A stretch of DNA of 24,049 nucleotides from an uncultured Bacilli bacterium (GCA_947624695.1 CANQLN010000004.1:1-24049), one strand, 5' to 3'; positions 6,087 to 14,226 are shown, numbered from the stretch's first letter. The notes: a model not told the origin generated them from the sequence alone. A program made the numbers and translations.

Positions 6087-8048
6087 TTAACTTTTCATTA
6101 AAGTTAAAATTTTGGTTTTAAGATAATCTAAATCTAGATTATGATAATTTAATAATTCTTCTTTACTACCACCTTCTGAGTATTTAGTTAAACCTAAAAC
6201 ATATTCAGGACTAGTTGCATATTTATTAAAGAAATCTGTTGAAGAAAATTCTAAAGTAAAGGTTTTAACTTGATGGGGCAGTAACATATTTTTATATTTT
6301 TCATTTTGCAGCGCAAATAATTCAGCCGAAGGCATGGAAATAACCCGCATATCAAGACCATATGGAGCAAGTTCTGAGGCAAGTCTTAAAGCAAAAGGTA
6401 CTTCACTACCACTCGTAATAATAATGGCATTAGCATCTTCTCTTTCTTTTCTAACCCGGTAAGCACCCGCTAAGACATATTTAGGATTAGTTCCATTTAA
6501 TTTTTTGACTTTATTACTGCTAATAATAATGGTACTAGTTTTATGATAATTGCTTAAAGTTTCATAAACGCCTAGAATTTCATTAATATCGGCTGGCCGA
6601 AAATTGATTAAATTAGGAATACTTCTTAAATTACTAATCTCATCATAAGCACTAAAGCCATTACCTTCATAAGTATCTAAGAAGGTATCATTAGTAAAAA
6701 TATAATTAATTGCTAGGCTATTTAAGGTTGCAAGTTTAATAAAAGGTTTAAGATAAGCTTCATCCACTAAAGGTGCACTTAGGAAAACTTTAAAACCTAA
6801 ACTTGCAAGGCCTAAAGAAATACTCCCCATTGCTAAAGTTCTTGATCCAAATAAGATATTGCGCCCCGTTGGATTATCTTTAGACATAATAGAGGACTTA
6901 TTAATATTGGCTTTAGTATAAACAAAATTATCATTACTACCACATAAAACAAAAGGGCTTTTACTTGCTAAAATATTTAAAATTTTACTATTACTTAAAA
7001 TTAATTCTTCATCATAGTTATCATTTATTTTAATATTGTCGGCTTTAAAGCTTAGTTTCGTTTTTCTTGTTTCTAGAAAATCAATAATTTCTTTAATTTT
7101 AGCATCTTCTAGGCTTTCTTCTTTCAATTCATACCATCTTTTTAAGTATCTACCCAGTCTTTTATTTAAGGCTTCTTTAATTTCCATTTTAACTTCTTCT
7201 AAAACCATAAAAGGGGCATTTAAACCATATTCTTTTCTTAAAGAGGCCATTTCTTCATCATCTAAAGGTTCATTATAATAAAGATTAGTATCTTCTCGAC
7301 TCGTATCTTGACCATATGTAGTATTAATGACAATAACACAACTTTTCTTACTATGTCTAGCATCATCAATGGCTCCATCAAGAGAACTTAAATTATCATT
7401 AATGGTATCAATATCAAAATTTAGAGAAATAAAGCGGTCCGTTAACTCTTCATTAAAGACAGTTTTAGTCCCACTATCTTTACTAATGCCATCATTAATT
7501 ACTAAAATAATTAAATCTTTTAAGTCACTCGCAGCAGCATAAGATAAAGCCTCATAAGCCGTACCACTCATTAAATCTTGCATCGTACAAATAACATAAG
7601 TTTTAAAATTGATTAACTCATTTTTTTTATCTTCTTTTTTAATTAGAGCCTCAATATATCTTTGCCCAAGAGAAGTGCCCACCGCTTCTCCGATTTCCCC
7701 TCCAAAAGCACTATTTCCCACTAAAACAGATGGGGTTATGGAAGAAGAATAACCAGGAGTTACCGAAGAAAACTTTTTATAATCTTTTAAATTTTCAATC
7801 GTTAAATTCTTTTGAAATAAATAAAGGGAAGCATAATATAAAGGTAAAAAGTGACTACTTACTAAAAGACGATCTTGATTAATAAAGTTAGGTTTATGAG
7901 GTTCAAAATTAAGATGTTTCATAAATAAAGTATAGAACACTCTGGCTGAATCCATTGTAAGACCTACATCCCCACTGCCGGCTTCTTTTATCATATCTAA
8001 ACCCAACATTTGTAAATTTTTTATAATTAAGTTATCTTTTTTACTCAT
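6087..8048 (-). CDS. Transketolase-like protein lacking catalytic residues (probable pseudoenzyme)
   Basis: Full-length transketolase architecture (653 aa; family about 650-670): PP domain to about 300, Pyr domain about 345-510 with GSRTLAMGSISLGLASLGF and RSIPNLINFRPADINE, and a C-terminal domain with ITSGSEVPFALRLASELA. Residues defining the enzyme are replaced. The SGHPG histidine is Asp27 in GSGDVG. The TPGHPE histidine is Tyr100. TGPLGQG is degraded around 111-118. The ThDP/Mg GDG is T155-M156-Q157. The Mg-ligand Asn is Asp186. The HGAPL histidine is Tyr. The catalytic Glu of FGxREH is Thr404 in FGSRTL. GEDGPTHQP is absent (458-470). The frame is intact, so the fold appears to be maintained without thiamine chemistry. 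It lies 13 bases after the glucosyltransferase gene with a good AAGGAAG site, in one operon. The function is unknown. Confidence 0.85.
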   Translation of the reverse strand: MSKKDNLIIKNLQMLGLDMIKEAGSGDVGLTMDSARVFYTLFMKHLNFEPHKPNFINQDRLLVSSHFLPLYYASLYLFQKNLTIENLKDYKKFSSVTPGYSSSITPSVLVGNSAFGGEIGEAVGTSLGQRYIEALIKKEDKKNELINFKTYVICTMQDLMSGTAYEALSYAAASDLKDLIILVINDGISKDSGTKTVFNEELTDRFISLNFDIDTINDNLSSLDGAIDDARHSKKSCVIVINTTYGQDTSREDTNLYYNEPLDDEEMASLRKEYGLNAPFMVLEEVKMEIKEALNKRLGRYLKRWYELKEESLEDAKIKEIIDFLETRKTKLSFKADNIKINDNYDEELILSNSKILNILASKSPFVLCGSNDNFVYTKANINKSSIMSKDNPTGRNILFGSRTLAMGSISLGLASLGFKVFLSAPLVDEAYLKPFIKLATLNSLAINYIFTNDTFLDTYEGNGFSAYDEISNLRSIPNLINFRPADINEILGVYETLSNYHKTSTIIISSNKVKKLNGTNPKYVLAGAYRVRKEREDANAIIITSGSEVPFALRLASELAPYGLDMRVISMPSAELFALQNEKYKNMLLPHQVKTFTLEFSSTDFFNKYATSPEYVLGLTKYSEGGSKEELLNYHNLDLDYLKTKILTLMKS

Positions 8049-8061
8049 ACTACCTACTTCC

Positions 8062-9192
8062 TTATCCTTTATTAATTAAATTATAAATTTTTTCTACTGA
8101 CTTATTATCATCTAATTTATTTAATCTTTCTTTAGCTTTCTTTAAAGTTAGAGGACTTGCTTCTAGTCTTTTTAAAACTCTTTTAAAGGCCCAAATATTT
8201 CGAACCTTGATACCATATCTTTTCCGAGTCATAAACCGAGCATTATATTTTTCTTGACCACCCACTCCAGGCACTAATAACATCGGAACCCGCATTTCTA
8301 AACATTCGGTTACCGTAGCTCCGCCAGGTTTGGAAATTACTAAATCACTTATTTTCATCAAATTTAAAACGTCATTAGAGTAACCAAGCACTTGAATATT
8401 AGAAATATTATTTTTAAGAACATAATTAGCACATTTTTCTTTTAATTTTTCATTACGCCCACTGATAAAAATAACATCGACATCGATATTCAATTTAGCT
8501 AAAGCCTTAAAGTAATCATAATAATACATACTACCGGTAGAAGAACCACCAAAAAATAAATAGACTTTTCTTTTGCCTTTAAGATTATATCTTTTATAAA
8601 TAACATTTTTATCATCTAGGTGATGAATTTTTTCTAAGTTTAGCGGTAAGCCAAAAGCATATATTTTTTTATGGTCAACGCCTCTTTCCACTAATTCTTC
8701 TTTAACTACTTCATTACCAACAATATACCCATCTTCTAATTTTTTATTTCTAATCCAACATTCATGAGTCCGATAGTCCGTAATAATGGTATATAATTTC
8801 GTTTTAATAAGTCCTAATTTATTGTAATAGGTAATAATATTACTGCAATAAAAATGAGAAGAAATAACGACATCTGGATTAAAATCCGTAATTACTTTCC
8901 GTAGTCTCTTATTATCATAACTTCTTTTCGTAATAGCATTATCTCCCATGGTAGAAATCCGGTGATCCCTTAACTCATAGAAAAAATTGAAAATTAAAGC
9001 AGTTCGATGTTTACCAACAAAGTCCATTACTTTAATTCCGGTACGGCCAAGCCAATTACCATAATCACTAATATCGAGTAACTTAACTACCCAATTAGAA
9101 TTTCTATCTTTAATATAATTAGCCACATATTCGGCAATGGCAGCATGACCAGAACCATAACGAGCATATAGAACTAAAACTTTCTTCTTCAT
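8062..9192 (-). CDS. Processive diacylglycerol glucosyltransferase-like (UgtP/MGDG synthase family, GT28)
   Basis: A membrane-associated glycosyltransferase expected to move glucose or galactose from a UDP-sugar to diacylglycerol, making glycolipids and the lipoteichoic acid anchor. ATG at 9192 with AAGGTAG eight bases upstream gives 376 aa; the open frame extends 16 codons further but through the promoter. The N-terminal MGDG-synthase domain starts KKVLVLYARYGSGHAAIAE. The C-terminal GT28 domain has the nucleotide-sugar motifs LFFGGSSTGS and ISKPGGATVTECL, then VPGVGGQEKYNARF. Related to B. subtilis UgtP. It is followed after 13 bases by the transketolase-like gene. Confidence 0.88.
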   Translation of the reverse strand: MKKKVLVLYARYGSGHAAIAEYVANYIKDRNSNWVVKLLDISDYGNWLGRTGIKVMDFVGKHRTALIFNFFYELRDHRISTMGDNAITKRSYDNKRLRKVITDFNPDVVISSHFYCSNIITYYNKLGLIKTKLYTIITDYRTHECWIRNKKLEDGYIVGNEVVKEELVERGVDHKKIYAFGLPLNLEKIHHLDDKNVIYKRYNLKGKRKVYLFFGGSSTGSMYYYDYFKALAKLNIDVDVIFISGRNEKLKEKCANYVLKNNISNIQVLGYSNDVLNLMKISDLVISKPGGATVTECLEMRVPMLLVPGVGGQEKYNARFMTRKRYGIKVRNIWAFKRVLKRLEASPLTLKKAKERLNKLDDNKSVEKIYNLINKG

Positions 9193-9211
9193 ATTACTAC
9201 CTTCTAATATT

Positions 9212-9240
9212 ATTATAAACTTATTTTCAAAATAAAACAA
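9212..9240 (-). promoter_or_regulatory. Promoter of the glucosyltransferase operon
   Basis: TTGTTT (9240-9235), 17-base spacer, TATAAT (9217-9212), ending 20 bases before the ATG at 9192. It lies just after the stop codon of the 46-aa ORF, so the operon can be expressed independently of the SOS promoter. Confidence 0.7.
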
Positions 9241-9245
9241 TGAAT

Positions 9246-9386
9246 TTACTCATTCATTGCTATAATATTCGTTTCCGGAACATTATTATTTAAATAATAA
9301 AACCGGGCATTCAGGAGCAATACTCCAAAAACTATGACGGCATAAAACAAAATTAAACCTCCAAAATGTTTTAACTTATTTTTCAT
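9246..9386 (-). CDS. 46-aa single-pass membrane protein divergent from lexA, probably SOS-induced
   Basis: ATG at 9386 follows AGAGGAGTG by six bases. The 46 codons encode a basic N-terminus (MKNKLKHF), one hydrophobic helix (about residues 9-26, GGLILFYAVIVFGVLLL) and a short polar tail (RFYYLNNNVPETNIIAMNE), ending in TAA at 9246. Topology is probably N-in, C-out by the positive-inside rule. It sits where yneA sits in B. subtilis (divergent from lexA). Its promoter carries a LexA-box-like palindrome in the spacer. Small single-pass SOS proteins such as YneA, SidA and SulA-like analogues block cell division, so that role is proposed by context. There is no LysM domain, unlike YneA. No homologue is recognised by sequence. 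Confidence 0.8.
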   Translation of the reverse strand: MKNKLKHFGGLILFYAVIVFGVLLLNARFYYLNNNVPETNIIAMNE

Positions 9387-9413
9387 TATATCACTCCTCT
9401 TCTTTCTGTATTT

Positions 9414-9442
9414 AGAATATCAAAACATTAGTTTGTTTTCAA
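9414..9442 (-). promoter_or_regulatory. Promoter of the 46-aa gene
   Basis: TTGAAA (9442-9437), 17-base spacer, TATTCT (9419-9414). The LexA-like box at 9423-9434 fills most of the spacer, a position where bound repressor would exclude RNA polymerase. Confidence 0.7.
9423..9434. promoter_or_regulatory. LexA-box-like operator 1
   Basis: AAAC-ATTA-GTTT, a perfect AAAC/GTTT palindrome with the four-base spacing of the Gram-positive LexA box (consensus GAAC-N4-GTTC, relaxed to RAAC-N4-GTTY). It lies between the -35 and -10 of the 46-aa gene. Confidence 0.72.
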
Positions 9443-9469
9443 GAGTAAAAATAAATTTTAAATAATTTT

Positions 9470-9481
9470 AAACATTTGTTT
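9470..9481. promoter_or_regulatory. LexA-box-like operator 2
   Basis: AAAC-ATTT-GTTT, the same half-sites and spacing as operator 1, 47 bases away. Its right end overlaps the -35 of lexA, fitting autorepression. Confidence 0.72.
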
Positions 9482-9508
9482 GACATTATTAATTAATTGT
9501 TGTAAAAT
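9480..9508 (+). promoter_or_regulatory. lexA promoter
   Basis: Consensus TTGACA (9480-9485), 17-base spacer, TAAAAT (9503-9508). The lexA ribosome site AAGGAG (9515-9520) follows directly. Confidence 0.8.
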
Positions 9509-9528
9509 AATTTTAAGGAGATGATATA

Positions 9529-10152
9529 ATGAAAACTAAAGAGCTTACAGAAAGACAAAATGAAATTTTAGATTTTGTCAAAAAATTCACAGCTGAACAT
9601 GGTTATCCACCTGCAATTAGAGAGATTTGTAAAGGCGTTGGCTTAAGCAGTCCTGCGACAGTTTTTGTTCATTTAAAAAACCTTGAAAGTATGGGTTATA
9701 TCAAAACAACAAGCAATAAATTCCGCACCATTGAAATTTTATGCGAAAATGAGTACTTAGCTCAAAATGAAGATGTAATTAAAGTTCCTCTACTAGGAAA
9801 GATTACAGCGGGAAATCCTATCACAGCGATTGAACAACCAAATGAATTCTTTGATCTTCCCGCATCTTTAGTTCCAGCATCAGCAACTATTTTTACACTT
9901 CATGTTAGTGGGGAAAGTATGATTAAGGCCGGAATTTATGATGGCGATTATGTAATTGTTCAAAAACAAAGCACGGCTAAAAATGGTGACATTGTTGTAG
10001 CAATGACAATGGAAAACGAAGCCACTATTAAAACCTTTTACAAAGAAAATGGCCATATAAGATTACAACCAGAAAATGACACAATGGCCCCAATTATTTT
10101 AGATAACTGTGTAATTTTAGGTAAAGCTATTGGTTTATACCGAAAATTTTAA
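9529..10152 (+). CDS. lexA: LexA SOS repressor
   Basis: LexA represses DNA-damage genes and cleaves itself when RecA filaments form. The 207-aa length is normal. The N-terminal winged helix (LTERQNEILDFVKKF, GYPPAIREICKGVGLSSPAT) is followed by a linker and the S24 domain. Self-cleavage is expected between Ala94 and Gly95 (KITAGNP). The catalytic dyad is Ser130 (VSGESM) and Lys168 (EATIKTF). Both cleavage site and dyad are intact, so the switch should work. ATG is eight bases after AAGGAG. It is the only large gene on the plus strand in the window and is divergent from the 46-aa membrane protein. Confidence 0.98.
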   Translation: MKTKELTERQNEILDFVKKFTAEHGYPPAIREICKGVGLSSPATVFVHLKNLESMGYIKTTSNKFRTIEILCENEYLAQNEDVIKVPLLGKITAGNPITAIEQPNEFFDLPASLVPASATIFTLHVSGESMIKAGIYDGDYVIVQKQSTAKNGDIVVAMTMENEATIKTFYKENGHIRLQPENDTMAPIILDNCVILGKAIGLYRKF

Positions 10153-10161
10153 AAAAATTGA

Positions 10162-10186
10162 CATCCTTTAAAGGGATGCCTTTTTT
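10162..10186. terminator. Bidirectional terminator between lexA and mtaB
   Basis: CATCC (10162-10166) pairs with GGATG (10174-10178), followed by six T residues on the plus strand. An A-rich run at 10151-10157 gives U residues on the minus strand. It can stop lexA and the convergent mtaB transcript. The mtaB stop codon lies in the T tract. Confidence 0.8.
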
Positions 10187-11414
10187 ATTTGTATAAATAT
10201 TTATAAATAGTATTTTTTTCTAATTCTTCGGGAATTTCAACACGAATATAATTTCCAGAATGACCTATACTTTTGCCATCTTTTACTTCTTCTACTAAAA
10301 CATCTAAATATTTACCTTTAAATGTATCATTATATTTTTTTTCTAAAATGTCGGATAATTCTAATAATTTATGGGCCCGACTGGTCTTTTCAATAGATGA
10401 TACTTCTTTCATTAAACTTGCTTTAGTGCCACTTCGTTTAGAATAAGGAAATACATGAATTTTACTAAATTTAAGTTTTTGGGCATTTTCATATGTATCC
10501 CTAAAATCTTTATCTGTTTCTTCCGGAAAGCCCACAATAATATCGGTTGAAATGGCAATATCAGGTCTAATTTTTCTAATTTCCGAAATTTTCTTAAAAT
10601 AATAATCTAAATCATATTTCCGGTTCATCAATTTTAAAACATGATCACTACCTGCTTGCAAAGGAATATGTAAATGACTACAAAATTTGGCATTATGTTT
10701 TAGCATATCCATAAATTTTTCATTTAACTCAGTTATTTCTACGGAAGATAGTCTAATTCTTTTGATATTTGGTAATGCCGAAATAGCTTCAATGACATCT
10801 ACTAAATCTTTACCATTATCATTATAAGAACCTGTATGAATACCAGTTAAGACAATTTCTTGATGATTTGAAGACAATTTTTGAGCTTCTTCAATGACTT
10901 CTTCAAAATTTTTACTCCGACATTTCCCCCTCATAAAAGGAATGATACAATAAGAACAGAAATTATCACAACCATCTTGAATTTTAATAAAAGCTCTCGT
11001 ATGATTAAAATCATTTATTTCCATATTTTCAAAAGTTAAATTGCGATTATTATCCACAAAACTATATTTTTCTTTGGTCTTCAAATAATTATCTAGTAAT
11101 TCCGGAATTTTAGACTTATAACGATTGCCTAAAAGAATATCAATATCCATTTTTTCATAATCGGAAGCATTATTTTGGGTACTGCATCCCGCCACGATTA
11201 AAACACAATGGGGATTCTCTCTTCTTACTCTTCTTACAAATTTCTTACATTTACTATCTGCTGTATTGGTTACAGTACAAGTATTAACGACCACCACATC
11301 AGCATCTTTTATTTCCGTTGTAAAAAGAAAGCCACTAGCTTCTAGTGACTGTTTTATATAGTTTGATTCATAAGCATTGACTTTACATCCAAAAGTCTCA
11401 ATATAAACTAACAT
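10185..11414 (-). CDS. mtaB: tRNA t6A37 methylthiotransferase MtaB
   Basis: Radical-SAM methylthiotransferase that converts t6A37 to ms2t6A37 in tRNAs reading ANN codons. The N-terminal UPF0004 domain has cluster cysteines Cys10 (ETFGCKVN), Cys46 (VVNTCTVTN) and Cys77 (VAGCSTQ), the MtaB pattern rather than MiaB. The radical-SAM motif is Cys149-x3-Cys153-x2-Cys156 (DGCDNFCSYC). FGCKVNAYES is diagnostic. At 409 aa it is somewhat shorter than many homologues, with an abbreviated C-terminal TRAM region from about 365. AAGGGTGG precedes the ATG by five bases. It lies 11 bases after the membrane-protein gene and shares its promoter. Confidence 0.95.
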   Translation of the reverse strand: MLVYIETFGCKVNAYESNYIKQSLEASGFLFTTEIKDADVVVVNTCTVTNTADSKCKKFVRRVRRENPHCVLIVAGCSTQNNASDYEKMDIDILLGNRYKSKIPELLDNYLKTKEKYSFVDNNRNLTFENMEINDFNHTRAFIKIQDGCDNFCSYCIIPFMRGKCRSKNFEEVIEEAQKLSSNHQEIVLTGIHTGSYNDNGKDLVDVIEAISALPNIKRIRLSSVEITELNEKFMDMLKHNAKFCSHLHIPLQAGSDHVLKLMNRKYDLDYYFKKISEIRKIRPDIAISTDIIVGFPEETDKDFRDTYENAQKLKFSKIHVFPYSKRSGTKASLMKEVSSIEKTSRAHKLLELSDILEKKYNDTFKGKYLDVLVEEVKDGKSIGHSGNYIRVEIPEELEKNTIYKYLYK

Positions 11415-11425
11415 AAAACCACCCT

Positions 11426-12010
11426 TTAATTAAGTAATTTGTTAAGTTCCTTTAAAGCATTTAAGAATGCTTCTTCTTTTTCATAACTAATTACCCTTAC
11501 TTCTTTTACTTCATCAACAATATTTTTATTTACTAAATCATTCAAATCAACTTTTTTAACTACTAAATCATCTAAAACTTCTTCTTTTTCATAATTTACG
11601 GCATATTTATTTTTATTTTTTAAAAGTTCATCATAACTAATTATAGCTTTTTCTTCTTGATCTTTTTCATATTCAGTAATGCCTAGAGGATGAATGGCTT
11701 CTTCTTCCAGTTTCTTAGTTAAACTTTTTAGATCTAATAGTTCTCCTTCTTCATCATTATACTCTTCCCGAACATCTTCTTTTGGCTTTTCTTCTTCTTT
11801 AATTTTAACAACGTTTTCTTCTTTTTTTTCACTTTTATCATCAGCTAATTCTTTAAAAAAATCATCTTCCGTTAAAATATCATTATTAATTTTAATAAAA
11901 TAAACTAATGTTACTAATAAAATCAATAAAACAATTATGGCAACAAAAAAGACAACATCAACTAAACTCAAAGATCTAATAAAATAAATTATGTCATTAA
12001 TTAGTTTCAT
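11426..12010 (-). CDS. Membrane-anchored acidic protein of unknown function
   Basis: ATG at 12010 follows GGTGAGA and gives 194 aa; an open extension of nine codons lacks support. One transmembrane helix at about residues 17-40 (VDVVFFVAIIVLLILLVTLV) is followed by a highly charged, Glu/Lys-rich cytoplasmic region, likely coiled-coil in parts (KSLTKKLEEEAIHPLG, EKEEAFLNALKELNKLLN). No enzymatic motif is visible. The arrangement resembles small scaffold-type membrane proteins of Firmicutes. Low-complexity composition makes weak similarity unreliable. It is upstream of mtaB in a two-gene transcript. Confidence 0.75.
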   Translation of the reverse strand: MKLINDIIYFIRSLSLVDVVFFVAIIVLLILLVTLVYFIKINNDILTEDDFFKELADDKSEKKEENVVKIKEEEKPKEDVREEYNDEEGELLDLKSLTKKLEEEAIHPLGITEYEKDQEEKAIISYDELLKNKNKYAVNYEKEEVLDDLVVKKVDLNDLVNKNIVDEVKEVRVISYEKEEAFLNALKELNKLLN

Positions 12011-12040
12011 TTTCTCACCACAAATATATTTTATCACTTA

Positions 12041-12102
12041 CTAATAATAAAAATAAGTGCCTTGCATTTGCTTTACATATAATTATGCAAATGTTGACAC
12101 TT
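12041..12102 (-). terminator. Terminator of the gene at 12133, merged with the next promoter
   Basis: Minus-strand arms AAGTGTC and GGCACTT plus CATTTGC and GCAAATG form a long stem (12102-12055), with a one-base asymmetry between them and a 15-base loop, followed by ATTTTTATTATT (12054-12041). Read-through from the upstream gene would fold the whole structure. A transcript starting at the overlapping promoter would contain only the inner stem. Confidence 0.65.
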
Positions 12103-12131
12103 ATTATAACACAATAATTTACAGATGGCAA
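12103..12131 (-). promoter_or_regulatory. Promoter of the membrane protein-mtaB operon
   Basis: TTGCCA (12131-12126), 17-base spacer, perfect TATAAT (12108-12103). The -35 region touches the stop of the upstream gene (12133), and the start point falls inside the hairpin at 12055-12102. Confidence 0.75.
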
Positions 12132-12132
12132 A

Positions 12133-13389
12133 TTATTCTTCTTTTAATAAATAAGGATCTTCTAAAGTTCCACTTCCCGTTACCTCAGTATTCTTAACCA
12201 AATTAATAACAGGCCGAATACTATGATAAGTACTACCGGCAATGTCACTTCTTACTTTTCCGTTTTGATCAATCATAAATAAATTTAAACTCGTATCACT
12301 ACCCTTAGCGCCACTCATAGTAAACCAAGAATCTGTAAGACTAGCATTATATAAATAATATTCACTATTACTTTTATCTGGACTAGCCCCCGCCAAGATA
12401 ACTTCATCAATCGAAAGAATTCCTAATTTACTGGTAATGGAATTACTCAAACAATTTAAAGTGGGAATTTTATTCGTTACAATTCGGGTATAATTTAAAT
12501 AATTATAGGCATCATCATGACTTACATCATTACAATAACGGGTATTAGCAATATATTTTAAATAATTACGTAAATTTTCTTCAAACCAACTATTTAAATA
12601 AGAATAAATAGAAGAATCACTAAAATCAGTTTTTAATTCACTAGCGTTATAGTAATTAATTGTATTTTTAATGGCATCATTTAAGATTAATCTAATTGTC
12701 CCATCACCATTAATTCTGACAATTCGCCATAATAAATCATTAATTTTGACATAGTTATTAGGAATATTGCCTCGAAAATAATAAGATACTCCAATATCAT
12801 CACTACTTTTAATTAAACCTTCATTTTCGACAGCAATATCAGTACCCACTTTGGTTAGAGGGTTTTCACTAGCGGAATTATTTTTTAAGATAACATCCGC
12901 AAAGGTCTCCACTTTTCCTTTTTGAAGGCGCACATTTAAAAGGCCTTTTAAAATTTCATTTTCCGAACTTTCCAGTTCTAAAGTATAAACTTTAGTTTCT
13001 AAAGCATCAATACTTACAGAATCTGTAATAACTTCATCAATCGTTTCTAAAGATCCATTCATAACCACAGAATCATTATAAAGAAGTTGATAACTTCCAG
13101 AACCTCGGACCTTTAAAAAGACAATATTATAGTATTGAACTTCTTCACTACTATTAGAAATCGAAAATTTAATTTGTTTATTTTTTTCACTATTAAAAGA
13201 TTTGCCATCAATATAATTAATAGATAATGCCCCATTAACTTCAATATCATTAGAAGGGTCAATTACTTTGTCGTAGAATAAATACAAAATGCCTAAAGAA
13301 GAAACGCCAATAATTAAAAAACCAATAAAAGTTAAAAATGCTTTATAAGTTTTTTTCATTTTTAATTTTACTAATGTTACTGGTTTCAT
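12133..13389 (-). CDS. Membrane-anchored extracytoplasmic protein with C-terminal WRIVRINGDG-type domain
   Basis: A 418-aa protein with a basic N-terminus and one transmembrane helix at about residues 17-39, then a large Ser/Asn-rich outside region. Residues about 45-165 look like a beta-sandwich. The C-terminal region from about 205 carries GNIPNNYVKINDLLWRIVRI, then NGDGTIRLIL, and ends SIRPVINL, a pattern seen in surface proteins of uncultured gut Firmicutes (DUF6273-like; an impression, not a search). The function is unknown; display on the cell surface is inferred. The first ATG is used because AAGGG lies upstream; MKKTYK (11th residue) has none. It has a consensus promoter and its own terminator, so it is a single-gene unit. 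Confidence 0.8.
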   Translation of the reverse strand: MKPVTLVKLKMKKTYKAFLTFIGFLIIGVSSLGILYLFYDKVIDPSNDIEVNGALSINYIDGKSFNSEKNKQIKFSISNSSEEVQYYNIVFLKVRGSGSYQLLYNDSVVMNGSLETIDEVITDSVSIDALETKVYTLELESSENEILKGLLNVRLQKGKVETFADVILKNNSASENPLTKVGTDIAVENEGLIKSSDDIGVSYYFRGNIPNNYVKINDLLWRIVRINGDGTIRLILNDAIKNTINYYNASELKTDFSDSSIYSYLNSWFEENLRNYLKYIANTRYCNDVSHDDAYNYLNYTRIVTNKIPTLNCLSNSITSKLGILSIDEVILAGASPDKSNSEYYLYNASLTDSWFTMSGAKGSDTSLNLFMIDQNGKVRSDIAGSTYHSIRPVINLVKNTEVTGSGTLEDPYLLKEE

Positions 13390-13410
13390 TAGGCATCATC
13401 CCTTATAGAC

Positions 13411-13439
13411 ATTATATTAAAAAGAAAAAAATATGTCAA
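13411..13439 (-). promoter_or_regulatory. Consensus promoter of the surface-protein gene
   Basis: Perfect TTGACA (13439-13434), 17-base spacer with a T-rich run, perfect TATAAT (13416-13411), 21 bases before the ATG. Strong constitutive expression is predicted. Confidence 0.85.
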
Positions 13440-13461
13440 TTTATGGAAGTCAAAAATATTA

Positions 13462-14226
13462 TCATTTTAATAAATTATGAACTAAATCAATAAATATTTT
13501 TAATTTTTCATCTTCTTTTTCACACTTTCCTTTTAAACAAGAATGACCATTTTCATAATATTCTATAATATAATTTTCTTTATTATCTACAACATTACTA
13601 TAAGTTAAAGATAAGAAAGAAAAATCATATTGATAAATGTTGCTTTCATGAGGATTAGAATAATCCGCTATTATTAATTTATTTTCTTCGGGAAGATAAC
13701 TATAATAAATATTATTTTCAGTATAACTATAATAATTAGATTCCATCGAAATTTTTAAATTCAATTTATTTCTAAATTCTTCTGATCTAGTTAAGATAGT
13801 ATTATCATTCTTTTTAAAACTTTTTCTTAAACTATTTTGATATCCTGGTTCTAATTTTAATGAGACTTCAATATAATCTTGCGAATTATTACTTTGATAA
13901 AGACGAAGATATAAAGAATTATCTAAATTTATAAATTCATTGTATAGATCATAATTATCAACCACTAGAGAATATTCATAAGTACTTCCAAGTAATTGAT
14001 TATCTTTTTGACTATACAATTCTTTTTTATAATATCCTGTGGTGGATTTGTCAAAAGACAAGCCTAAAAATAAATCAGTGTTAGTTTTAACCATTAGGCC
14101 ATTTATCTTAATATTATCATCTCTACTATTTATTTTATAGATTGTAGGTTTTTTATTTCTTTCTATAATTAATAAAACAAATAATAGCAATAATATTATA
14201 AAAATAATACCTTTAAGAATAGCCAT
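13462..14226 (-). CDS. Membrane-anchored hypothetical protein
   Basis: I recognise no family. From ATG at 14226 it is 254 aa, beginning with a hydrophobic helix (MAILKGIIFIILLLLFVLLI) followed by ERNKK and a Tyr/Asn/Ser-rich, mostly beta-predicted region to the C-terminus. There is one CLKGKC cysteine pair near residues 230-235 and no lipobox. Probably anchored in the membrane with the bulk outside. The ribosome site AAAGGAG is 22 bases before this ATG, too far, but ideally placed (seven bases) before an in-frame ATA at 14241, which would add MKQKI and a basic N-terminus. It ends 22 bases before the -35 of the next gene. Confidence 0.75.
   Translation of the reverse strand: MAILKGIIFIILLLLFVLLIIERNKKPTIYKINSRDDNIKINGLMVKTNTDLFLGLSFDKSTTGYYKKELYSQKDNQLLGSTYEYSLVVDNYDLYNEFINLDNSLYLRLYQSNNSQDYIEVSLKLEPGYQNSLRKSFKKNDNTILTRSEEFRNKLNLKISMESNYYSYTENNIYYSYLPEENKLIIADYSNPHESNIYQYDFSFLSLTYSNVVDNKENYIIEYYENGHSCLKGKCEKEDEKLKIFIDLVHNLLK

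Noticed and set aside
7036..7542. Plus-strand open frames inside the transketolase-like gene
   Set aside because: Low-complexity Ser/Leu/Ile sequences antisense to a full-length family member; no ribosome sites.
11694..11903. Ser-rich 69-codon plus-strand frame
   Set aside because: Antisense to a Glu/Lys-rich region, whose complement always gives Ser/Phe/Leu runs.
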